NCBI GenBank assembly: GCA_015233265.1
Contig: JADFXZ010000050.1
Coordinates: forward strand, 1,601-10,416
Reading direction: 5' to 3'
DNA: 8,816 nucleotides
DNA from: Nitrospirota bacterium
GTDB taxonomy: Bacteria > Nitrospirota > Thermodesulfovibrionia > Thermodesulfovibrionales > Magnetobacteriaceae
Made by a program: the position numbers and the translations under genes. The notes under the pieces are model-generated. The model was given only the letters and a program-made list of their open reading frames with translations. It was not told the DNA's origin and searched no databases. Position 1 is the stretch's first letter, and each line of letters opens with the position of its first letter. Shown in pieces: positions 1 through 7,443 of this stretch.

Positions 1-147
1 CAGGTGCCGGGAAGCAAAAAGGGAACTGGGCTTGGCCTCTACAGCGTTAAAAAGGCCGTAGCTGACCATTATGGGGAGATAACTCTGCGCTCAGATGTCA
101 GCGCCGGGGCATGTTTTGAGATTAAACTGCCGCGAACTTCGCGGTGA
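1..147 (+). CDS. Sensor histidine kinase, C-terminal fragment (cut by window edge)
   Basis: This frame is open from base 1 to a TGA at 145-147 and encodes the last 48 residues of a protein whose start lies outside the window. The fragment carries the G2 ATP-lid glycine box of a GHKL-type ATPase domain (KKGTGLGLYSVKKAV), followed by the usual final beta-strand pattern ending in FEIKLP. That is the standard C-terminus of a two-component histidine kinase, which autophosphorylates a histidine using ATP. Nothing can be said about its sensor or dimerisation domain. The next gene on the same strand starts about 31 bp downstream, so this is probably the first visible member of a kinase gene cluster. 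The family call is secure; the specific kinase type is not known. Confidence 0.85.
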   Translation, partial: QVPGSKKGTGLGLYSVKKAVADHYGEITLRSDVSAGACFEIKLPRTSR

Positions 148-178
148 GCTGAAACCGGACCAACAACCCGAATTACTA

Positions 179-1522
179 ATGTATCTAAAAATACTCCTGA
201 TAAGCTCATGTGTCGTTCAATTGGCCGCGGCGGCCTTGAGTTTTAGGCTGATACGGGTTACGGGGCGGCGTGGGGCATGGATATTTCTTGCCGCCGGAGT
301 CACTGTCATGGCGCTGAGGCGGTTGATTTCACTATTTGAATTATACCATAAAAAAATCGAAGCAATTGCATATCTGCCTAAGCCTTTGCCTGAGACGGTG
401 TCATTTTTGTCCTCGGTCTTAATCCTTGTTGGGATTACGCTGGTTGCCCCGATATTTCGAAATGTAAGGACTGTGGAGAGGAGAAAGGCAAAGGAAACCC
501 TTCAGCGTCTGGACGACGTGGTTGAGCTAATGGATGACGCGGTTGTTGCCGTTGACATGGCAGGAAGAGTAACTCATTGGAACATGGGCGCTGAGTATGT
601 CTATGGCTATTCAAAGGGCGAAATCCTCACCTGTTCTATCTCAGGATTCTTTACACAGGAGCGGGCAACTGAGATGCAGGACATTTTAAATGAGATAAGC
701 TACGGTGCTCATATTAAAAATTATGAGACTGTGCACCTCACAAAAGACGGCAGGTGCATCAACGTATCTTTGACCGTAACCCCGATAGCCGCCATACCCT
801 CAGGGGCGATTGCCGGGGCGTCTTTTATTGTCAGGGATATAACCCAGCGAGTGAATTTGATTGAGTCCCTGAGGAAATCTCTCGATGAGAAAACCCTTCT
901 CCTTCAGGAGATTCACCACAGGGTGAAAAACAACATGCAGATAATCTCAAGCCTTGTCTACCTGCAGTCAGCACAAATAAGCGACGATAGTCTTATGGGG
1001 ATGTTTACCGAGATGCAAAATAGAATCAAATCAATGGCGCTTATTCACGAAAAACTCTATCAGACTAAGGATCTCTCAAGGATTGATTTCAGGGACTATG
1101 CCGATTCGCTTGTAGAAAACATAAGGGCTTCGTATTCGCAGTGGAACTATTTATTAACCATCGATATTGACATAATAAGTGTCTCTTTGAATATCGAGAC
1201 TGCTATCCCCTGTGGTTTAATAATAAACGAGCTGGTATCAAACGCCTTTAAGTATGCCTTTACAGATGGTCAGACCGATGCCTTAGTCTCGATAAGTCTT
1301 AAAGTGGCGGAGGGCGGCGGCTGTGATTTGTCAGTTGCGGACAACGGCATTGGAATCTCTGCCGGTTTAGATATTAACTCTATAAACTCACTGGGGTTGA
1401 AACTCGTCAAGACACTTGCCTGCCATCAGCTTGGCGGGTCTTTGGAGTTGATAAGTGAAAGGGCAAGAGGGACAGAGTTTAAGATAAAATTCCACGAACT
1501 AGTGTATAATCAAAGACTGTAA
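179..1522 (+). CDS. Membrane-anchored PAS sensor histidine kinase, HisKA_2/HWE-like
   Basis: The predicted 447-residue protein has three hydrophobic segments (about residues 2-22, 33-53 and 73-93) with only short loops. A PAS domain (about 107-222) follows, closing with the typical FIVRDITQR. A HisKA_2-type phosphoacceptor motif EIHHRVKNNMQ then gives the likely phosphorylated histidine as His247. The ATPase domain shows an N box (NELVSNAFKYAF, Asn350), a G1 box (ADNGIG, about 387-392) and a degenerate G2 (SLGLKLVK). With no periplasmic domain, sensing is probably in the membrane or through the cytoplasmic PAS. I chose ATG 179 because the upstream in-frame ATG at 95 would overlap the preceding kinase by 53 bp and add residues that only translate that gene's conserved tail out of frame. 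No clear Shine-Dalgarno precedes either start, so the start is uncertain. The stop overlaps the next gene by one base (TAATG), which suggests coupled translation and a phosphotransfer partnership. Confidence 0.88.
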   Translation: MYLKILLISSCVVQLAAAALSFRLIRVTGRRGAWIFLAAGVTVMALRRLISLFELYHKKIEAIAYLPKPLPETVSFLSSVLILVGITLVAPIFRNVRTVERRKAKETLQRLDDVVELMDDAVVAVDMAGRVTHWNMGAEYVYGYSKGEILTCSISGFFTQERATEMQDILNEISYGAHIKNYETVHLTKDGRCINVSLTVTPIAAIPSGAIAGASFIVRDITQRVNLIESLRKSLDEKTLLLQEIHHRVKNNMQIISSLVYLQSAQISDDSLMGMFTEMQNRIKSMALIHEKLYQTKDLSRIDFRDYADSLVENIRASYSQWNYLLTIDIDIISVSLNIETAIPCGLIINELVSNAFKYAFTDGQTDALVSISLKVAEGGGCDLSVADNGIGISAGLDINSINSLGLKLVKTLACHQLGGSLELISERARGTEFKIKFHELVYNQRL

Positions 1523-2712
1523 TGATAGAAACAGCCAAAATACAGATAGTCGAGGATGAGGCCTTGATAGCCCTCAACATGAAAACTAGGATAGAGGGGT
1601 ATCAGGGGTTTACAGTTACATCGATGGCAGCCTCGGGGCTGGAGGCCATTGATGCGGCTGTCCGCGACAGGCCCGACATCGTGCTTATGGATATTGTGCT
1701 GCGCGGCGAGATGGACGGTATTGAGGCGGCAAAGCAGATAAAGGAGCGCTTAGGAGTTCCCGTCATATATCTGACGGCGTACTCTGACGATAAAATATTG
1801 CAGCGGGCGGAACTCACCGAGCCCTTTGGTTATCTGCTGAAGCCGTGTAACTTCAGGGAGATGATGGTAACAATTAAGATGGCCCTGTATAAGCACAAGA
1901 TGGACGAGTGGCGCGCAAAGGCCGAAGAGGCGGAACGCACGAGGCAGGAGGAGAAACTGCTCTTAGAACAGGCAAAACTCTCCGCAATGGGTGAGATGCT
2001 CCGCGCCATTTCCCACAACTGGAGACAGCCTTTAAATACCCTTGGACTAATTGTCCAGGACATAGAGGACGCGCATAAGTTTGGAGAAATCAACGGCGAG
2101 TATGTCTCCGAATTCGTCAATAACGCTATGGCAGAGATAAATGCCATGTCCGAGACTGTGACAGGTTATCGAAATCTATTTAAACCGGATAAGGAAAAGA
2201 AGCCGTTTGAGGCCATTGCGGCAGCCGGTGAGGTTATTGCCTTCCTGCACGGTCAACTCAGGAGTCTGTCGATTGAGGCATCAATATCACACGCTGGCTC
2301 ACACACTGATAAAGACGCCATATATATAACTGGCTATCTGAACGAATTCCGCCAGGTGATGTTAAATCTGATGTTTAACTCGATGGACGCCATTGTCGAG
2401 AGGAGAAAGGCGCTCTCTGCCCTCGGTGACACCCAGCAGTCAATACACATAGGCCACATAACGATAGAGTTAACATCACATGAATCTATGGCAACGCTAA
2501 AGATAACGGACGACGGAGGCGGCGTGCCGCAGACACTTGCAACTAGGATATTCGAGCCGTATTTCACTACCAGAGAACAGGGCAAGGGGGTAGGGGTAGG
2601 TCTTTATGTCTCAAAGGTGCTTGTAGAGACACAGATGGGCGGCAGGCTCTATTTTGAAAATGTGGCTCAGGGCGCGGCGTTTTATGTGACGCTGCCTGAG
2701 ACGCCGGCCTAA
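1522..2712 (+). CDS. Hybrid receiver-histidine kinase (REC-coiled coil-HisKA-HATPase)
   Basis: This is a soluble 396-residue protein with a receiver domain first (about 5-122): acidic pocket Glu11-Asp12, phosphoacceptor Asp57 in VLMDIVL, Thr85 in YLTAYSDD, and Lys107 in LLKPCN. A charged helical linker rich in Glu, Lys and Arg (about 126-152) leads to the kinase core. The H box SHNWRQPLN gives His165. The ATPase domain has an N box (NLMFNSMDAI, Asn286), a G1 box (DDGGGVP, about 330-336) and a G2 box (GKGVGVGLY, about 354-362). All catalytic motifs look intact. The receiver is at the N-terminus and there is no DNA-binding domain. The protein is therefore likely an intermediate in a phosphorelay, with the membrane kinase just upstream as a plausible donor to Asp57 (inference). 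Its ATG shares a base with the upstream stop. The stop lies 31 bp before livK on the same strand. Confidence 0.9.
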   Translation: MIETAKIQIVEDEALIALNMKTRIEGYQGFTVTSMAASGLEAIDAAVRDRPDIVLMDIVLRGEMDGIEAAKQIKERLGVPVIYLTAYSDDKILQRAELTEPFGYLLKPCNFREMMVTIKMALYKHKMDEWRAKAEEAERTRQEEKLLLEQAKLSAMGEMLRAISHNWRQPLNTLGLIVQDIEDAHKFGEINGEYVSEFVNNAMAEINAMSETVTGYRNLFKPDKEKKPFEAIAAAGEVIAFLHGQLRSLSIEASISHAGSHTDKDAIYITGYLNEFRQVMLNLMFNSMDAIVERRKALSALGDTQQSIHIGHITIELTSHESMATLKITDDGGGVPQTLATRIFEPYFTTREQGKGVGVGLYVSKVLVETQMGGRLYFENVAQGAAFYVTLPETPA

Positions 2713-2731
2713 TATTTTTACCTGAATACAT

Positions 2732-2736
2732 GGAGG
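2732..2736 (+). promoter_or_regulatory. Shine-Dalgarno of livK
   Basis: GGAGG sits seven bases before the ATG at 2744. It is the clearest ribosome binding site in the liv operon and fixes the livK start. The 31-bp gap between the kinase stop and this ATG shows no convincing promoter or terminator, which favours read-through from the kinase genes. Confidence 0.75.
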
Positions 2737-2743
2737 ACTAACT

Positions 2744-3901
2744 ATGGTAAGGACATTGCTCTTGGGGTTATCTCTGGTGCTGCTTATGGCAGGATGCACT
2801 GCTGACAAAGACAACGCGATACATGTTGGGGTAATAGCAGAGCTGACCGGCGACATACCAGCTGTTGGCGCATCGTGTAAGAATGCGGCGGAGATGGCCG
2901 TAAAGACAGTAAACGACGCCGGAGGTATTGACGTTGGCGGAAGAAAATATCTGATAAAACTCCAGATAGAGGACTCGGCCGGAAGGGCGGAGCAGGCCGC
3001 GTCTGCGGCACAAAAACTTATAACGCATGATAAGGTCATAGCCATCATTGGCCCAAACGCCAGCAGCGGGGCAATCCCTGCCTCAGAAATCGCTGAGACT
3101 GCGAAGGTTCCCCTGATCTCCCCGTGGTCGACAAATCCTAAGACCACGATTGACCCCAGGACTGGCAAGCAAAAGAGTTATGTATTTCGCGCCTGTTACA
3201 TGGACTCATTTCAGGGGCGGGTGCTTGCCGCCTTTGCTCAGAGTGAGTTAAAGGTTAAGACTGCGGCGGTGCTCTATGACGTAGCCTCAGAGGTGCTCAA
3301 AGGGCAGGCTGAGGTCTTTAAGACATCATTTATAGAAAAAGGCGGCACTATCACAGGTTTTGAGACCTACACAACCGGCAACAAGGATTTCACAGTCCAG
3401 ATGACTAAGATAAAAAACGGCAACCCCGAGCTGATATTCCTGCCCACGTACTATAGCGACGTGCCGCTGCAAGTGCAACAGGCGCGAAGGTTTGGCATAA
3501 CAGTGCCGGTGTTAGGCAGTGACGCATGGGGAAGCCACGACTTGCTTGGTCTGTGTGGAAAGGATTGTGAGGGGGCATTTTTTAGCAGCCATTTTTCTGC
3601 AAATTCCACGACACCCGGCGTTAAGAAGTTCGTCGATGATTATAAGGCGCTCTACGGCAGCGTCCCCGATGATGTGGCCGCCCTTACCTATGATTCCTTT
3701 GGCATCCTGTTTGAGGCAATGAAAAAGGCTGGCAGACCCGGATCAGAAGAGATTAAAAACTCAATCCAGAAAATCACTGACTTTAAGGGCGTCACAGGCA
3801 ATATCACATTCCATGAAGGTTCTGGCGACCCGGACAAAAGCGTGGTAATTCTGCAGATAAAAGACGGGGAGTTTCAGTGGTTTGCCGACATTAAACCCTG
3901 A
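2744..3901 (+). CDS. livK: Branched-chain amino acid-type ABC transporter substrate-binding lipoprotein
   Basis: The 385-residue precursor begins with a short hydrophobic signal sequence ending in a lipobox (LLMAGC), with lipidated Cys18 expected. The mature protein would be tethered to a membrane on the extracytoplasmic side. The body follows the Peripla_BP_6 (type I periplasmic binding protein) pattern: HVGVIAELTG near the start, a conserved IGPNASSGAIPASEIAE stretch (about 102-118) and LISPWSTNP (about 124-132), regions that line the ligand cleft in this family. The length is typical. It delivers a solute to the LivH/LivM permease encoded immediately downstream. Branched-chain amino acids are the default guess, but members of this family also bind other amino acids, amides, urea or aromatic acids, and the ligand cannot be read from sequence. 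It is the first gene of the transporter operon, with a good ribosome binding site. Confidence 0.93.
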   Translation: MVRTLLLGLSLVLLMAGCTADKDNAIHVGVIAELTGDIPAVGASCKNAAEMAVKTVNDAGGIDVGGRKYLIKLQIEDSAGRAEQAASAAQKLITHDKVIAIIGPNASSGAIPASEIAETAKVPLISPWSTNPKTTIDPRTGKQKSYVFRACYMDSFQGRVLAAFAQSELKVKTAAVLYDVASEVLKGQAEVFKTSFIEKGGTITGFETYTTGNKDFTVQMTKIKNGNPELIFLPTYYSDVPLQVQQARRFGITVPVLGSDAWGSHDLLGLCGKDCEGAFFSSHFSANSTTPGVKKFVDDYKALYGSVPDDVAALTYDSFGILFEAMKKAGRPGSEEIKNSIQKITDFKGVTGNITFHEGSGDPDKSVVILQIKDGEFQWFADIKP

Positions 3902-3919
3902 CGACACACACACATCCAA

Positions 3920-4795
3920 ATGGCCTATATCTCTCAGCAGCTCTTAAACATGCTTCAGTTGGGGAGCATTTACGCCGTCATAGCCCTGGGCTACACGATG
4001 GTCTATGGTGTGTTGTCGCTGATAAACTTTGCCCACGGGGATTTGTTTATGATTGGGGCGTTTTTGTGTTTTATCGCAACGGCAAAGCTGCACCTGCCCT
4101 TTGTGGTGGTTTTGGCAGTGGCGGCTATTGGCACAGCTGTTGTTGGTATGGCTGTGGAGAGGCTTGCCTACAGGCCGCTTAGGGCTGCCCCTAAGGTCTC
4201 AGCCATCATAACTGCCCTTGGTGTGGGTGTGTTTATCGAGAATTTAACGCTTGCCATAAGTCCTTATCCACGGCATGTCCCTGAGATGATTCCCAATGTA
4301 AGCTGGAATTTCAACGGCCTTACAGTGTCCTCCATTGCGGTGCTTGTAGTGTTGTTGTCGGTCTTGCTCATGGCTGCCCTTGATTTCATTGTACGAAAGA
4401 CGAGGTATGGAATGGCGATGAGGGCGCTGTCGTGGGATATCAAGACCCTGCCGCTGATGGGTGTCTCGGTAAACGCGATAATTGCCCTGACGTTTGCTAT
4501 TGGGGCGGGGTTTGGTGGAGCGGCGGGAACGATGTACGCAATGGCATTTCCCGTAATCGACCCATATATGGGGATAATGATAGGCTGGAAGGCATTTATT
4601 GCAGCCGTGGTTGGCGGGATTGGCAATATTCGCGGGGCGATGCTTGGCGGTTATATTTTGGGTGCGGTTGAGACACTGGCCGCAGTGGCTCTGCCATCGA
4701 CCTACAGGGATTTCATTGCCTTTACGCTCCTGTTAATCCTCCTGATTTTCAGGCCAAACGGTATACTGGGGCAGCCAAAGACACTCAAGGTATGA
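3920..4795 (+). CDS. livH: Liv-type ABC transporter permease LivH
   Basis: This 291-residue, very hydrophobic protein has about eight predicted membrane segments. It carries the signature INFAHGDLFMIGAF near the N-terminus (about 35-48), a cytoplasmic coupling loop beginning RYGMAMRALSWD (about 162-173), and GGIGNIRGAMLGGYILG (about 232-248), all characteristic of LivH permeases. It should form half of the transmembrane channel together with the LivM part of the next gene. The start matches the normal family N-terminus even though no Shine-Dalgarno is visible. The 18-bp gap after livK instead holds an (AC)5 run, so translation may rely on coupling to livK. Its stop overlaps the next start (ATGA), again implying coupling. 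Confidence 0.94.
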   Translation: MAYISQQLLNMLQLGSIYAVIALGYTMVYGVLSLINFAHGDLFMIGAFLCFIATAKLHLPFVVVLAVAAIGTAVVGMAVERLAYRPLRAAPKVSAIITALGVGVFIENLTLAISPYPRHVPEMIPNVSWNFNGLTVSSIAVLVVLLSVLLMAALDFIVRKTRYGMAMRALSWDIKTLPLMGVSVNAIIALTFAIGAGFGGAAGTMYAMAFPVIDPYMGIMIGWKAFIAAVVGGIGNIRGAMLGGYILGAVETLAAVALPSTYRDFIAFTLLLILLIFRPNGILGQPKTLKV

Positions 4796-6627
4796 CGGCG
4801 TCACTCTTAACATCGCTTGCCAGGTTTGGGGAGGCGTTGGCTGCCAGACGATGGCTGATCTTTGTTGTCACCGGCATTGGTTTTATTGCCACTATAATTG
4901 TAAGCCGCTGCGGTCTCATAGACCAGTATGTCGAGCTGGTTGCCATGTATGTGGGGATTAATATCATTCTTGCCCTGAGCTTAAACCTTGTCAACGGCTA
5001 TATGGGTGAGTTTTCAGTGGGGCATGCGGGGTTTATGGCGGTGGGTGCGTACGGGGCATCGATATTGTCGGTGAAGGTATTTTCCTCTGGTGTGTGGGTC
5101 TTTCCTTTAGCCGTTGCCTGCGGTGGGGTGCTGGCCGCCCTTGCGGCTGTGGTTGTGGCCATACCGTCGTTTAAGACGCGTGGGGATTATCTGGCAATTG
5201 TAACCCTGTCGTTTAATATGATAGTGAAGTCTGTACTAGAAAACATTGACTATGTGGGCGGGCCGCGCGGGTTTTTAGGGATGCAGAAGCTGACGACACT
5301 ACCCTGGACATTTGCATGGACTGTGGTGTCGGTCTGGGCAATCAGGAATTTCGTTTACAGCAATATTGGCCGCGGGGTGTTATCTATACGGGAAGATGAG
5401 ATTGCCGGGGCGGCAATGGGTGTGGATACGCGGAAGGTAAAGCTCCACGCCTTTGTAGTGTCGTCATTTTTTGCCGGAGTGGCCGGTGGGCTGTATGCGC
5501 ATCTGCTGCAGTTTATCTCACCGCGGACGTTTGACATAATAAAATCCACTGAGATACTGATAATGGTCTATTTGGGCGGGGTTGGCTCAATTGCCGGGTC
5601 GATTGCCGGGGCTGTAATTTATACCGTGCTGATAGAGGCGCTGAGATTTCTAGGGCAGTGGCGCATGGTTATTATGCCACTGCTGCTTGTACTTTTGATG
5701 ATCTACAGGCCAAAGGGCATATTCGGCCTTATGGAATTTCGCTGGTTTAAACCCATCACCACTAAAAAACATCACGATAAGATACCAGTAAGCGCCACCG
5801 CCTCCTCTAATAAGAGTCCAGAGCGTGACGTTGAGCTGTTAGTTATAGACGGCCTTACACACTACTTTGGCGGCCTTTGCGCGTTGTCTGACTTTAATCT
5901 GAGGCTTGGCGCAGGGGGGATTATGGGAATAATCGGCCCAAACGGCTCTGGCAAGACCACGCTGTTTAATCTTATCTCCGGCTACTACAGGCCGTCTCAG
6001 GGCAGCATTGTGTTTGACAGCAATGAAATCACCCGTCTGCGCCCAAATGAGATAAACGCCCTTGGGGTAGCGCGCACGTTTCAGAACATCCGCCTGTTTA
6101 ACAATCTCAGCGTGGCTGACAATGTGCGCGTGGGGATGTTTAATTCGGTCAATTATAATGCCGCTGATGCAATGCTGCGCACACGGAGATTTAATGAGTG
6201 TGAGGGCAGAGATGTAGATGACTGTGTGCGGGAGCTTCTTTCATTGTTTGAGCTTGAGCGGTATGGACAAGACATGGCAGCAACCCTGCCATATGGCCTG
6301 AAGCGCCGTCTCGAGATAGTGCGCGCACTTGCCACACGGCCGCAGCTGCTGCTGCTTGATGAGCCAGCCGCCGGCATGAACCCCGCCGAGACGGGGGCGC
6401 TGATGGAGCTGGTCCAGCGTGTGCGGGATGAGTTTAAGCTGACGATTATGGTAATAGAACACCACATGAGCTTTATCATGGGGCTGTGTGAGAGGATTGC
6501 AGTGCTGGATTTTGGCGTTGCGATAGCGGCTGGCTCTCCCGATGAGATAAAAAATGACAAGAAGGTAATAGAGGCATATTTGGGCAGTTCCGGCTTAAAA
6601 AACTACCGCGCTCAAAGGGGCACATAA
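4792..6627 (+). CDS. livM/livG: Fused Liv-type permease and ATPase, LivM-LivG
   Basis: At 611 residues this single reading frame joins two proteins that are usually separate. Residues 1 to about 315 are a LivM permease: ALSLNLVNGYMGEFSVGHAG (61-80), a coupling loop around 190-212, GGVGSIAG (262-269) and the usual LivM ending IYRPKGIFG (304-312). A polar linker of some 35 residues rich in Lys, Ser, Thr and His follows. From about 350 the protein is a LivG ATPase: Walker A GPNGSGKTT (382-390), Q-loop ARTFQNIRLF, ABC signature LPYGLKRRLEI starting at 499, Walker B LLLLDEP (519-525) and H-loop IEHHM (555-559). All ATPase motifs look intact, so both halves are probably functional. The fusion ties one permease subunit to one ATPase, leaving LivH and LivF as separate partners. 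The ATG overlaps the livH stop by four bases. Confidence 0.94.
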   Translation: MTASLLTSLARFGEALAARRWLIFVVTGIGFIATIIVSRCGLIDQYVELVAMYVGINIILALSLNLVNGYMGEFSVGHAGFMAVGAYGASILSVKVFSSGVWVFPLAVACGGVLAALAAVVVAIPSFKTRGDYLAIVTLSFNMIVKSVLENIDYVGGPRGFLGMQKLTTLPWTFAWTVVSVWAIRNFVYSNIGRGVLSIREDEIAGAAMGVDTRKVKLHAFVVSSFFAGVAGGLYAHLLQFISPRTFDIIKSTEILIMVYLGGVGSIAGSIAGAVIYTVLIEALRFLGQWRMVIMPLLLVLLMIYRPKGIFGLMEFRWFKPITTKKHHDKIPVSATASSNKSPERDVELLVIDGLTHYFGGLCALSDFNLRLGAGGIMGIIGPNGSGKTTLFNLISGYYRPSQGSIVFDSNEITRLRPNEINALGVARTFQNIRLFNNLSVADNVRVGMFNSVNYNAADAMLRTRRFNECEGRDVDDCVRELLSLFELERYGQDMAATLPYGLKRRLEIVRALATRPQLLLLDEPAAGMNPAETGALMELVQRVRDEFKLTIMVIEHHMSFIMGLCERIAVLDFGVAIAAGSPDEIKNDKKVIEAYLGSSGLKNYRAQRGT

Positions 6628-6630
6628 ACG

Positions 6631-7347
6631 ATGCCGCCCACAATGTTGTCTATAGAGAATCTGACTGTCAGCTATGGGACAATCAGGGCGGTACGCGGCA
6701 TCACGTTTAAAGTCCAAAAGGGGCAGATTGCGGCCTTAATTGGGGCAAACGGAGCTGGGAAGTCATCGCTTTTGAGGGCAATCTCAGGCATGGTCAAATA
6801 TGGCGGCGAGGTTAAATTTAATGGCACAAATATCAAAGGCATGGCCGCTGACAAAATCGTAGCGCTTGGGATTACGCACATCCCGGAGGGCAGGGGGATA
6901 TTTGGCAACCTGACCGTAAAGGAAAACCTGACGCTTGGGGCGTGGCTCAGACGAAATGACCCCGAAGGCGTAAGAAAGGACTACGAGCATGTGTTGGGGT
7001 TATTTCCGCGACTGGGGCAGCGTCTGGGGCAGCTGTCCGGGACGCTGTCTGGCGGGGAGCAGCAGATGCTTGCCATAGGGCGTGCGCTGATGTCAAAGGG
7101 GGACTTAATACTGCTTGATGAGCCGTCAATGGGGCTGTCACCTGTGCTAGCCGATGAGATATTTAGGATAATAGATGAGATAAACAGGGCAGGGGTGACA
7201 ATTCTATTAGTAGAGCAAAACGCGTTCATGGCGCTGCAGTTAGCTGACGGCGGCTTCGTGATGGAAAACGGGCAGCTCACGCTTGAGGGTGCGGCCTCGG
7301 AGCTGCTTACTGACCCGCGCGTAAGACAGGCGTATCTTGGGGTATAG
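6631..7347 (+). CDS. livF: Liv-type ABC transporter ATPase LivF
   Basis: This is a 238-residue ATP-binding subunit of normal LivF length. It has Walker A GANGAGKSS (38-46), the LivF-type Q-loop region THIPEGRGIFGNLTV, signature LSGGEQQM (139-146), Walker B LILLDEP (159-165) and the family's VEQNA in place of a histidine H-loop. It should pair with the LivG half of the upstream fusion to energise import. The start at 6631 lies three bases after the upstream stop, with AGGGG at 6616-6620 as a plausible ribosome binding site. A second in-frame ATG at 6643 is closer to the first conserved strand (LSIENLTVSYG) and is an alternative start. It is the last gene of the operon; repeats and hairpins follow. 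Confidence 0.94.
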   Translation: MPPTMLSIENLTVSYGTIRAVRGITFKVQKGQIAALIGANGAGKSSLLRAISGMVKYGGEVKFNGTNIKGMAADKIVALGITHIPEGRGIFGNLTVKENLTLGAWLRRNDPEGVRKDYEHVLGLFPRLGQRLGQLSGTLSGGEQQMLAIGRALMSKGDLILLDEPSMGLSPVLADEIFRIIDEINRAGVTILLVEQNAFMALQLADGGFVMENGQLTLEGAASELLTDPRVRQAYLGV

Positions 7348-7360
7348 GGCGTTATGCTCA

Positions 7361-7403
7361 GTTGTAATCGTATGAATAATAATTGTTGTAATCATATGAG
7401 TAA
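7361..7403. repeat. Pair of imperfect 19-bp direct repeats
   Basis: Positions 7361-7379 (GTTGTAATCGTATGAATAA) recur at 7385-7403 with two substitutions, the copies separated by five bases. They lie just after livF and run into the next tandem array. Their function is unknown; replication slippage would explain them. Confidence 0.6.
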
Positions 7404-7443
7404 GAATAAATCGGTTAATAAGAATAAACCGGCTAATAAGAAT
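7401..7443. repeat. 18-bp tandem repeat, about 2.4 copies
   Basis: TAAGAATAAATCGGTTAA (7401-7418) is followed directly by a second copy (7419-7436) with two T-to-C changes, then by a seven-base partial copy TAAGAAT (7437-7443). It is a small tandem array, not a CRISPR, because no spacers separate the units. Confidence 0.7.

Noticed and set aside
95..178. Upstream in-frame ATG that would lengthen the PAS kinase by 28 residues
   Set aside because: It overlaps the conserved C-terminus of the preceding kinase by 53 bp, the extra residues look like out-of-frame translation of that gene, and no ribosome binding site sits at a suitable distance.
2611..3168. 185-codon - strand open frame across the kinase end and livK start
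   Set aside because: It lies opposite strongly supported genes, including the livK signal sequence, and shows no domain; it is a shadow of their codon structure.
6153..6560. 135-codon - strand open frame inside the LivG half
   Set aside because: It is Ser/Arg-rich shadow translation opposite intact ABC signature and Walker B motifs.
7361..7443. CRISPR array
   Set aside because: The repeat units are directly adjacent or five bases apart, with no unique spacers and no cas genes in the window.
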